DNA from: Paratractidigestivibacter sp003150175
GTDB taxonomy: Bacteria > Actinomycetota > Coriobacteriia > Coriobacteriales > Atopobiaceae
Direction: 5' to 3' (one strand)
Assembly (NCBI RefSeq): GCF_964283195.1
Contig: NZ_CAXYLH010000009.1
Length of the DNA: 64,000 bases
Positions 36,021 through 46,494 of the stretch are shown here, piece by piece; position 1 is the first letter of the stretch, and every line of letters begins with the position of its first letter. Position numbers and translations under genes: made by a program. The notes beneath the pieces were generated by a model, which was given only the letters and a program-made list of their open reading frames with translations, searched no databases and was not told where the DNA came from.

Positions 36021-37043
36021 ATGGCAATCGAAGTTGTATACGACTCTCAAGTCACCAACCTCACGATCAGCCGTGCAAGGCAACTCGCGCCAAAGGAATT
36101 CGAACCCGCTTACAATTGGTTTATCGAGAATACCGGCCGTCACATCAGCGCATTGCCACATCGAATGAAGGCCGATAAGCCGAATCTTGAGATTCCACTC
36201 AGCAGAGACTCCGGAATCTATATCCCCGGAAAGAGATGCGTACAGTTCCGCGAAGGACGACGCTACGCCCTTTCCATTCATACCGGCAAGGGATACAACG
36301 ACAAGCCACTTCTCAGCCTTGCCGACAAAACCTGGATTCTCGATTACTCCGAGCATCGCGGCAACGCCGGCGAGCAAGGATACAACGACTCTTTGATTAA
36401 CTGCCTGAACGACGGCATTCCCGTTGGCGTCTTTCTCAAGGACCGTTCAGGAGGTTATACCGTTCTCGGTCTTGCGTATGTCGAGCGATATAACGGTTTT
36501 ACGGGCATGTTCACTCTTCATGGACCGATAACTCCTGCGACCGAGCAAGCGGGATGCTTCATATACAGAGGATTCGACGAGCTTCCGGACTCCGATCGCG
36601 ACCTGCTCTCCTCCGTCGAAGACCCATCTGATGAGCGGAAGACCGCCATTGCCCTGCAGGTACGTCGTGAGCAACAAGGCAAGTTTAGGCAGCTGATTCT
36701 TGATGCATACGATCAGACCTGCGCCATCACCCAGACAAATGTCCCGCAAGTTCTTCAGGCAGCCCATATCAACCCATACCGCGGAAAACGATCTCAGATA
36801 GTTAGCAACGGGTTGCTGCTTCGCGCTGATCTTCATTTACTGTTTGATGCTTTTCTGCTATCGGTGGACCCAAAGAATGGCGCGGTGGTTCTTTCCAAGA
36901 AGCTCGTTAACTCGAAATACACTTCGCTCAAAGGACGAGAGCTTCGTTTGCCCAGCGACCACCACAACGATCCGAGCCCAGCGCTCCTCGCGCTTCACCA
37001 CGATCAGTTCCTTATCGAGAACCAAATCATCGGAGTTCTCTAA
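36021..37043 (+). CDS. HNH endonuclease with SRA-like N-terminal domain (putative type IV restriction enzyme)
   Basis: A 340-residue protein of two parts. The N-terminal half (RDSGIYIPGK, GRRYALSIHTGKGYNDKP, then NCLNDGIPVGVFLKD) resembles the ScoMcrA-type SRA-like domain that reads modified bases. The C-terminal part is an HNH_2 nuclease: RQLILDAYDQTCAITQT, LQAAHINPYRG, and SNGLLLRADLHLLFDAFLLS with the H, N and H residues. That architecture is known for modification-dependent restriction. It is solitary, with no methyltransferase beside it. Base composition is visibly less GC-rich than its neighbours, suggesting transfer. ATG 36021 (MAIEVV) has GGAG six bases upstream. The target is unknown. 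Confidence 0.8.
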   Translation: MAIEVVYDSQVTNLTISRARQLAPKEFEPAYNWFIENTGRHISALPHRMKADKPNLEIPLSRDSGIYIPGKRCVQFREGRRYALSIHTGKGYNDKPLLSLADKTWILDYSEHRGNAGEQGYNDSLINCLNDGIPVGVFLKDRSGGYTVLGLAYVERYNGFTGMFTLHGPITPATEQAGCFIYRGFDELPDSDRDLLSSVEDPSDERKTAIALQVRREQQGKFRQLILDAYDQTCAITQTNVPQVLQAAHINPYRGKRSQIVSNGLLLRADLHLLFDAFLLSVDPKNGAVVLSKKLVNSKYTSLKGRELRLPSDHHNDPSPALLALHHDQFLIENQIIGVL

Positions 37044-37049
37044 GCTCCC

Positions 37050-37617
37050 CTATGAGTTGGATTGGGCTTTCGCAGGTAGTGCGCGGTCCGCGGGGTACGG
37101 GTTACGGTCGCCGAGGCCTTTCCCCTTGCAGGTGCAGCCGAACTCGACGTCGCCGGGGCGCTCAACGGATTGACGCCCGCAGGCGCGGCAGCGCACGACC
37201 ATGAGGTCGTCTCCCTCATGGGTGCCGTGAATCATGCCGATGAGGCGGTACCCGTGCGCGTCGGCGAGCTTCTCGGCCTGCGGCCACTCGAGCGCATGGC
37301 GCCGCGGCGCGAACCCGGAGTCCAAAAGAAAGTCGAGGTCGTACCCCCTCGTCGAGGTGTTTCTGGATGACCTCGGCGCGGGTTTTGTGGCAGTCGTCGT
37401 ACCAGCCCGGCCAGAAGCACGCGCGGCACACCGGCTCGCCGAGCTCGGTCTTTTCCAGGATATACGCGAGCCGATAATGTGCCACCACCCCGCAGCGCCG
37501 GCAGCGCGTGAGCAGCCAATCGCCCTTTCGGTAACTCCCACGGGAGTTATACGGCTCGGCGAGCTCCAGGTCGGCATCGGCCATGATCTTGTCGATCGCC
37601 TCGTCAGTTAACTTCAT
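37050..37617 (-). pseudogene. Zinc-ribbon protein gene interrupted by a frameshift
   Basis: Two overlapping reading frames make one protein. The first starts at ATG 37617 (MKLTDEAIDKIMADADLELA) and carries CRRCG and VCRAC pairs; it is in frame down to KHLDEG. The second continues with YDLDFLLDSGFAPRRHALEW and CRACG/CTC pairs to a stop at 37050. The switch coincides with a run of five C on the plus strand (37344-37348); four would restore one frame of about 188 residues. The intact protein would hold two Cys-rich zinc-ribbon-like parts, function unknown. It may be a real mutation or a sequencing error. Confidence 0.7.
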
Positions 37618-37778
37618 AGTCAGCCTCCGATCTCCCGAGGATTGCGACAGTGACCGCGCCAGCCCTCAGCGCCAACTGCGGAAATCATATCTTGAGATGA
37701 GGACGCCTTCCTCTGGAACATCCCGCAAAAGGCCAGGTAGAGCAAGAGTCTAAAATTGCAAAGGAAGCCTAAAACTGC

Positions 37779-37819
37779 AAAAAGGGGCGCGTCGCTCGCA
37801 ATGGGCGGCGCACCCCTTC
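37779..37819 (-). terminator. Terminator after the malic enzyme gene
   Basis: On the minus strand GAAGGGGTGCGCC pairs with GGCGCCCC-like GACGCGCCCCTT and is followed by TTTTGCAGTTTT. The stem has mismatches. Confidence 0.6.
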
Positions 37820-37854
37820 GTGTGTGGGGCGATGTGGCGGAAGCGAGCCCTCGC

Positions 37855-39033
37855 TTAGGCGCGCGCCACCCCGGACTTGCGCGCGGCCTCGGCGACCGCC
37901 TTGGCGACGGCGGGCGCGACGCGCTCGTCGAAGGCGCCGGGGATGATGTAGTCGGCGGCGCGCTTATCGTCGTCGACCAGGCCGGCGATGGCGTAGGCGG
38001 CGGCCTCCATCATGTCGTCGTTGATGTCGCTCGCGCGCACGTCGAGCGCCCCGCGGAAGATGCCGGGGAACGCCAGGACGTTGTTGATCTGGTTCGGGAA
38101 GTCGGAGCGGCCCGTGGCGGCCACGGCGGCGCCGGCTGTCAGCGCCTCGTCCGGCATGATCTCGGGCACGGGGTTCGCACAGGCAAAGACGATCGGGTCG
38201 GCGGCCATGGTACGGACCATGTCCTGCGTCAGCGCACCGGGAGCGCTCACGCCCACAAAGACGTCCGCTCCCTTGACCGCGTCGGCGAGCGTGCCATGGA
38301 CGCCCTCGCGGTTGGTCCAGGTGGCGACTTCTTCCTTCACGGGATTCAGGCCCTCGCGGCCCTCGTAGATGGCGCCCTTGCGGTCGCAGATGATGACGTC
38401 CTTCACGCCCATACGCTTCATCAGGCGCGCGATGGAGATGCCCGCGGCGCCCGCGCCGGAGAACACCACGCGCACGTCGGCGAGGTCGCGGCCGGTCAGG
38501 CGGCACGCGTTGATGAGGGCGGCGCAGGTCACGACGGCGGTACCGTGCTGATCGTCGTGGAAAACGGGGATGTCGCAGGACTCCTTGAGCCTGCGCTCGA
38601 TCTCGAAGCAGCGCGGGGCGCTGATGTCCTCGAGGTTCACGCCGCCGAAGCTGCCGGCAAGGAGCTCGACCGTGCGCACGATCTCGTCCACGTCGTTGGA
38701 GCGGATGCACAGCGGGAAGGCGTCGACGTCGGCGAACGTCTTGAACAGGGCGCACTTGCCCTCCATGACGGGCATGCCGGCCTCGGGGCCGATGTCTCCC
38801 AGGCCAAGGACCGCGGAGCCGTCGGTGACCACGGCGACGAGGTTGCCGCGGCGGGTGTAGGTGTAGGAGTCGTCGACGTTGTCGTGGATCTTCAGGCACG
38901 GCTCGGCGACGCCCGGCGTGTAGGCGACGGCGAGGTCCTCGGGAGTATCGATGGGCGCGCGACTGATGACCTCGATCTTGCCCTTCCACTCCTTGTGCTT
39001 GTCCAGGGCGTACTGCTTGGCATCCTCGGCCAT
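37855..39033 (-). CDS. Malic enzyme (malate dehydrogenase, decarboxylating)
   Basis: A 392-residue short-form bacterial malic enzyme that converts malate to pyruvate and CO2 with NAD(P) reduction. The catalytic Tyr is in YTPGVAEPC near residue 40, the Lys in MEGKCALFK near 93, and the metal ligands in FHDDQHGTA near 160. The Rossmann motif is FSGAGAAGISIARL. Cofactor choice (NAD or NADP) is not settled by eye. It is a single gene on the minus strand. Confidence 0.94.
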   Translation of the reverse strand: MAEDAKQYALDKHKEWKGKIEVISRAPIDTPEDLAVAYTPGVAEPCLKIHDNVDDSYTYTRRGNLVAVVTDGSAVLGLGDIGPEAGMPVMEGKCALFKTFADVDAFPLCIRSNDVDEIVRTVELLAGSFGGVNLEDISAPRCFEIERRLKESCDIPVFHDDQHGTAVVTCAALINACRLTGRDLADVRVVFSGAGAAGISIARLMKRMGVKDVIICDRKGAIYEGREGLNPVKEEVATWTNREGVHGTLADAVKGADVFVGVSAPGALTQDMVRTMAADPIVFACANPVPEIMPDEALTAGAAVAATGRSDFPNQINNVLAFPGIFRGALDVRASDINDDMMEAAAYAIAGLVDDDKRAADYIIPGAFDERVAPAVAKAVAEAARKSGVARA

Positions 39034-39314
39034 GGGAAATCTCCTATCCGTTGGGCCGCCCGCGGCGCGGGCGGATGTATACCGCGTTCACGCACAAGCA
39101 CAAGTCTAGCCAGCGTGCGCGCGGCACCGCACTGTTTTCGGTCTCTGACGGTTTGGGCCGGTCGGTCGGCGCGTTTGCGGCGCGGACGGCAACGGCGCGG
39201 TCGGCAACGGCAAGAAGGGCGGGCTTCTTGCCGACGGCGAGGGCGGGCCGATGGGCCCCTCTTCCCGTAGGCGCTCCTATACTGGGCACGGGCATCTACA
39301 TCGGAGGAGGCGCC

Positions 39315-39536
39315 ATGTCCCGAAGTGTCCTCATCAAAGACACCACGCCCGAGCAGCGCGAGGCCATCGTGCGGCAGGGGCTCAATTTCTGCGGAGAGGG
39401 AAGCTGCGACTTCTGCGGCGGCTGCTCGCTCGGCGTCGGCTCCATCGAGAAGATGTACCAGCCCTACATCGATGGAAAACTCGAGCTCGCCGAGGTCAAC
39501 ATGCTGCACGCCGCCGTCCGCTTCGAGCGCGGCTAA
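39315..39536 (+). CDS. Small cysteine-rich protein of unknown function
   Basis: A 73-residue protein with a Cys cluster at residues 26, 31, 34 and 37 (NFCGEGSCDFCGGCSLG, spacing CX4CX2CX2C), suggestive of a metal or iron-sulfur site. The rest is an ordinary soluble sequence (YQPYIDGKLELAEVNMLHAA). ATG 39315 has GGAGGAGG six bases upstream, strong evidence that it is expressed. A TATACT lies about 40 bases before the start (39277-39282). No signal peptide. I do not recognise the family. Confidence 0.75.
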   Translation: MSRSVLIKDTTPEQREAIVRQGLNFCGEGSCDFCGGCSLGVGSIEKMYQPYIDGKLELAEVNMLHAAVRFERG

Positions 39537-39695
39537 GAAGGGCGCCGCGAAGGCAGCGCACTCTGACCGGTACGCGCACGTCTCGGGGATGGGGCGCGCC
39601 GACATCGAGGGCGGGTTGGCGTCAGGAAACGCCTCGGGGCCGAGGGCGCCCCGATGTTGGCAGCGAACGGCTTGCCCTTCTTAGATAGTTTGATA

Positions 39696-39725
39696 GTTTA
39701 CCTACATGTATTCATGTAGGTAAAC
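39696..39725. repeat. Hairpin GTTTACCTACATG, short form
   Basis: Perfect 13-bp arms GTTTACCTACATG/CATGTAGGTAAAC with a TATT loop. The left flank AGATAGTTTGATA matches the outer left arm of the longer hairpin at 39767, but no matching right arm is present. Confidence 0.85.
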
Positions 39726-39766
39726 TTTGCAAAGCCAGGCAGTGCCCGAGCGCGACCTGGGGTTTT

Positions 39767-39826
39767 GTAGATAGTTCAACCTTTTACATACATCTTTTCA
39801 CGTAAGTAAAAGATTGAACTATCTAC
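39767..39826. repeat. Hairpin GTAGATAGTTCAA, long form
   Basis: Left arm GTAGATAGTTCAA then CCTTTTAC (39767-39787) pairs with 39806-39826 with one mismatch in 21. The loop is about 18 bases. Confidence 0.9.
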
Positions 39827-39865
39827 AGATAGAACGAGAGCAGAGACCCCGGCGTCGCCCCGCGC

Positions 39866-40429
39866 TCACGCGAGGCTGAGGTCGATCCCGCCGAGCCAGC
39901 CCCAGCGCGGGGCGCTCATCACACCGTACGTGGAGAGCCACAGGTCAAGAAGGACGCGCCGAACCCGGCCCTCGACACAGTCCATCACGCGCCCGTCCCC
40001 GACGTAAAGGCCGACATGGCCGAACCTGCGCCCTGCCGCCGAGTAGGGGTGCTCCCCCACCGCCACGGCCATGCCCACCTTGAGGTCGGCGAGATCCGTG
40101 AGCGAGCAGTAGCGCTCGTAGAGCTCCGCCGCGTGCCCGCCAACGAACCCCAGGCCAAGGGCATCGAAAGCGTCCTCGACCCACGCGGCGCAGGCGTTGT
40201 CCCCGCAAGCGGGCTCCGCGCACGCAACCTCGACCAGGCGACGCTGTCGCGCAGTCGCGTCCATGAGGGCCTGCGGGGCACCGGCGTCCCCGGCCGCAGG
40301 GACGTCGCGCCAGGCGGGCTGTCCCCAGCGGGTAAGAGGTGCGCGCAGGCCGCCGTCCTCGCCCGCCAGCATCCCGCGACGCGCGAGGTCCGCCAGGAGC
40401 CTGTCTCGTATGTCTTCCCTGCTATCCAT
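39866..40429 (-). CDS. NlpC/P60-like (CHAP-type) cysteine peptidase-fold protein
   Basis: A 187-residue protein. The C-terminal half has the NlpC/P60 or CHAP pattern: a candidate nucleophile Cys 80 in CGDNACAAWVEDAF, then a candidate His 138 in GRRFGHVGLYVGDGRVMDC. There is no signal peptide, so the protein appears cytoplasmic or uses another route; it may be an amidase for peptides or a remnant. Two starts are possible (40429 MDSRED or 40435 MTMDSR), both with a poor ribosome site. It is divergent from malQ. Confidence 0.7.
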   Translation of the reverse strand: MDSREDIRDRLLADLARRGMLAGEDGGLRAPLTRWGQPAWRDVPAAGDAGAPQALMDATARQRRLVEVACAEPACGDNACAAWVEDAFDALGLGFVGGHAAELYERYCSLTDLADLKVGMAVAVGEHPYSAAGRRFGHVGLYVGDGRVMDCVEGRVRRVLLDLWLSTYGVMSAPRWGWLGGIDLSLA

Positions 40430-40564
40430 GGTCATAACTCTACCGTTCACGGGCTTCTTGTGCCTTCCGAAACTTGTTCGAACATGTTGCGGTATGATGC
40501 GTGGTATCGCAAGATCAGGCGCAATCGGCTTTCTTCGAAAAGCATAGTCAGAAAGGCAGGGATA

Positions 40565-42073
40565 ATGGAGCGTACCAGCGGCGTTCTGATGCCCGTCTCG
40601 GCTTTGCCAGGTCCGGGTGGGATTGGCGGATTTGGTCAGGCGGCGTATCGATTTGTCGATTTCTTGCACACGTGCAAACAACATTACTGGCAAATCCTCC
40701 CGCTCACGACCACAAGCTACGGCGACTCCCCGTACCAGTCGTTCTCGGCCCGCGCGGGCAACCCGAACCTCATCGACCTCGCCTCTCTGGTCTCAGACGG
40801 CCTCCTGACCAGCGCGGAGCTCGACCGCGCCGACTTCGGCGGCGACCCCGCGCGCGTGGACTACGGCCGCATCTTCGGCGCGCGCCGCGCGATCCTCGAC
40901 ACCGCAGCCCGCCGCTTCGCCGCCGCCCCGCCCGACGATTACGACAAGTTCCTCTCTGCCAACGCCGACTGGCTCGACCCCTACTGCGAGTTCATGGCCG
41001 CGAAGGAGGAGTTCGGCCTGCGCCCCTACTGGGAGTGGGCGCCCGAGGCGCGCCGCCCCGGCGCCGCGACCAAGGCCATCGCCTCCGCCCACCCGGGGCG
41101 CATCGGCTACCACCGGATGACGCAGTACCTCTTTGCGAGGCAGTGGTCCGCGCTCAAGGAGTACGCGAACGCCCGCGGAGTCCTCATCATCGGCGACATG
41201 CCCATCTACGTCTCGCGCGACTCCGTCGAGATGTGGTCGGAGCCCGAGCTCTTCAAGACCGCGCCCGACGGCTCCCCCGCGAGCGTCGCCGGCACCCCGC
41301 CGGACAATTTCTCGGCCACCGGCCAGTACTGGGGCAACCCGATCTACGACTGGGGCGCGATGGCGGCGGATGGCTACAGCTGGTGGAAGGGTCGCATGCG
41401 CGCCGCGCTCACCATGTACGACCTCGTGCGCCTCGACCACTTCCGCGGGTTCGAGGCCTACTGGGAGGTGCCGTTCGGCTCCCCCGACTCAAGCTACGGC
41501 TCGTGGACCCAGGGGCCCGGCATGGCGTTTTTCGACGAACTCAAGCGCGACCTGGGCGAGCTGCCCCTCATCGCCGAGGACCTCGGCTTCCTCACGCCCG
41601 GCGTCATCGCCATGCGCGACGGCACCGGCTTCCCGGGCATGAAGATCCTCCAGTTCGCATTCGACGGCGGCGGCAATTCCTATTACCTGCCGCACAACTA
41701 CACGCGCAATACCATCGCCTACGTGGGCACCCACGACAACGAGACCGCCCACGGGTGGTTCGAGGACACCGCGACGCCGCGCGTGCGCGAGCAGGCGCTC
41801 GAGTACCTGCGCCCCGCCGCGGGCGAGACGATCGCCGACGCCCTCAACCGCGCCATCGCCGCATCGGTGAGCGACACCTGCATCTACACCATGCAGGACC
41901 TCCTCGGCCTCGGCAACGAGGCGCGCACGAACACCCCCGCGACCGTGGGCGGCAACTGGGCCTGGCGCATGCGCGAGGGCGACCTCACGCGCGCGTTCGA
42001 GCGCAAGCTCACCTCCTGGACAGAGACGTACTTCCGCGTCCCCGGCAAAGGCGACGTGGTCCTGCCCGACTAG
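40565..42073 (+). CDS. malQ: 4-alpha-glucanotransferase (amylomaltase)
   Basis: A 502-residue GH77 enzyme that transfers maltodextrin units, disproportionating malto-oligosaccharides to glucose and longer chains. It opens with SGVLMPVSALPGPGGIGGFG. The catalytic Asp is in RLDHFRGFEAYW, the acid/base Glu in LIAEDLGFLTPGV, and the transition-state Asp in GTHDNETAHGW. It is full length and looks intact. The neighbouring genes are a damaged glycogen phosphorylase and a maltodextrin-type ABC importer, the usual partners. A 10-bp palindrome TGTTCGAACA (40475-40484) lies upstream. Confidence 0.96.
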   Translation: MERTSGVLMPVSALPGPGGIGGFGQAAYRFVDFLHTCKQHYWQILPLTTTSYGDSPYQSFSARAGNPNLIDLASLVSDGLLTSAELDRADFGGDPARVDYGRIFGARRAILDTAARRFAAAPPDDYDKFLSANADWLDPYCEFMAAKEEFGLRPYWEWAPEARRPGAATKAIASAHPGRIGYHRMTQYLFARQWSALKEYANARGVLIIGDMPIYVSRDSVEMWSEPELFKTAPDGSPASVAGTPPDNFSATGQYWGNPIYDWGAMAADGYSWWKGRMRAALTMYDLVRLDHFRGFEAYWEVPFGSPDSSYGSWTQGPGMAFFDELKRDLGELPLIAEDLGFLTPGVIAMRDGTGFPGMKILQFAFDGGGNSYYLPHNYTRNTIAYVGTHDNETAHGWFEDTATPRVREQALEYLRPAAGETIADALNRAIAASVSDTCIYTMQDLLGLGNEARTNTPATVGGNWAWRMREGDLTRAFERKLTSWTETYFRVPGKGDVVLPD

Positions 42074-42168
42074 CTGCTCGGCGCGGGGCGCCGGACCGCA
42101 CGACGGAAAACCGGGCCGCGCGCCCGCACCCGACCCCGCGCTCACCCCCCCCAACCAAAGGAGACCGC

Positions 42169-43841
<1,673 letters not shown>

Positions 43842-43857
<16 letters not shown>

Positions 43858-43913
43858 TGCGTGGTTTCTTGCCAACAGGCATTTTGCCGAGAGTACATTG
43901 TTTTATGTACACT
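43842..43913. repeat. Inverted repeat across the truncated 3' end of glgP
   Basis: Arms AGTGTACATAAAATAATG (43842-43859) and CATTGTTTTATGTACACT (43896-43913) match 17 of 18, around 36 bases. The left arm overlaps the last codons of the broken glgP. Confidence 0.85.
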
Positions 43914-43940
43914 ATCGCGTCACCACCCGCCCCCGCACAC

Positions 43941-43978
43941 AGAGACCCCGGCCCGCGTGGATGCGGGCCGGGGTCTCT
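43941..43978. terminator. Strong hairpin between glgP and the ABC ATPase gene
   Basis: A perfect 16-bp stem AGAGACCCCGGCCCGC and complement with a 6-nt loop between convergent genes. No T-run on either side. Confidence 0.55.
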
Positions 43979-44060
43979 GCGCGGCTTCGGTCGGGGAAGG
44001 AGGAGGGTGCCGTCGCCGCCGGGGAAGGGGAAGAAAAGGAAAAGAGAAAACCGAGAAGGG

Positions 44061-45254
<1,194 letters not shown>

Positions 45255-45331
45255 GGTGCTGCCCTTCTAGTTGGGGCGCCGGGCGGGCGGACCGCCCGGC
45301 GCGTGGAATCGATGCGGGTGCGGCGCGCTGC

Positions 45332-45742
45332 CTAGCCCTTGACCGCGCCGGAGACGACGCCGTTGATGATGTACTTCTGGCACACCAGGTAGACGATGAC
45401 GATCGGGATGATGACCATCATGATGCAGGCCATCATGGGGCCGAGCTCGACGTGGCCGTAGCCGCCGCGGAAGTACTGGATGAGGATCGGGATCGTCTTG
45501 TACTTGGTGCTGTCGAGGGTCAGGTACGGCAGGAGATAGTCGTTCCAGACCCACATGGTCTCGAGGATACCGACCGAGATGTAGGTCGGTTTCATGATGG
45601 GGAGCACCACGCGGAAGAAGGTCTGGACGGGGTTGCAGCCGTCGATCATGGCCGCCTCCTCGATCTCGAGCGGGATGCTCTTCACGAATCCGGAGAACAT
45701 GAAGACCGAGAGCACGCGGTTGATGACCTTGTCCTTCTTCAT
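45332..45742 (-). pseudogene. MalG-type sugar permease with internal deletion
   Basis: Only 136 residues, against ~270-290 for MalG-like permeases. The N-terminus (MKKDKVINRVLSV) follows a good ribosome site, AAGGAGG, and overlaps the upstream stop (TAATG), so the start is native. It then enters FMFSGFVKSIPLEIEEAAMIDG, the EAA cytoplasmic loop that normally lies near residue 180, and is normal to the end. About 130-150 residues holding the first helices are missing in frame. The product cannot form a normal permease. Confidence 0.8.
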
Positions 45743-46494
45743 TACTGCTCGACCTCCTTAGACTGCGTGGCGCGCAGCTGCACGAGCGCGATGACGACGA
45801 CCAGGATGCAGAAGATGACAGCCTTGGCCTGGCCGATTCCCATCCACTTGATGCCGGAACGGGAGTAGAACGTGTTGAAGATGTTCAGCGCGAGCATCTC
45901 GGTGGAGTGCGCGGGCTCGCCGCCGGTGAGGGCGAGGTTTTGGTCGAACAGCTTGAAGCCGTTGGTGAGCGAGAGGAACAAGCAGATCGTGATGGTCGGC
46001 ATGAGGTTCGGGATCTTGACCTTCCAGAACGTCTGCCAGGCGGTGGTGCCATCGACCTTTGCCGCCTCGAGGTAGTCGCTCGGGATGGACTGCAGGCCGG
46101 CGACGTAGATGATCATCATGTAGCCGATCTGCTGCCAGAGGGTCAGGATGATGAGGCCCCAGAAGCCTGCGGTCGAGTCGAGCGCCAGGAGCTGACGGCC
46201 CGCGTTGGCGAGCAGGCAGTTGATGAGGATCTGCCAGATGTAGCCGAGGACGATGCCGCCGATGAGGTTCGGCATAAAGAAGACCGTGCGGAACGCGTTC
46301 GTGCCCTTGAGGCCCTTGCGCGTGAGCGCCTGCGCGATGGCGAGGGCGATCACGTTGATGAGGACGACCGAGACGACGGTGAACGCAACGGTAAAGAAGA
46401 ACGACGCGGTGAACTGGGTGTCGGCCAGGGCGTCGACGTAGTTGCGCAGGCCGACCGCTCCCAGAAGGGGGGCTAGATCACGGGCGAGCTGCGC
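45742..46494 (-). pseudogene. MalF-type sugar permease lacking its N-terminus
   Basis: A frame related to MalF runs from directly after the binding-protein stop (46495) to 45742. Recognisable sequence begins VGLRNYVDALADTQFTASFF and includes the EAA-type loop DYLEAAKVDGTTAWQTFWKV. Intact homologues have ~60-75 residues and the first membrane helix before this point. No ATG or ribosome site is present; the first usable start is GTG 46353, giving 203 residues. The absence of any intergenic spacer suggests a deletion joined the binding-protein end to the middle of malF. Confidence 0.75.

Larger units (their letters stand above)
39537..39865. other. Intergenic region with two related AT-rich hairpins
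   Basis: No gene is seen. Hairpins at 39696-39725 and 39767-39826 share the sequence TAGATAGTT and TTTAC-TACAT segments; see the repeat entries. Confidence 0.7.

Noticed and set aside
39696..39826. Terminators of the small Cys-rich gene
   Set aside because: The hairpins are 160-230 bases past its stop, AT-rich and lack a following T-run, so they are listed as repeats.
35709..40429. Prophage or genomic island
   Set aside because: Only one gene (the HNH nuclease) is compositionally odd; there is no integrase, attachment repeat or phage structural gene.
43941..43978. Attachment site or IS end
   Set aside because: A plain GC hairpin between convergent genes; no direct repeats or transposase.
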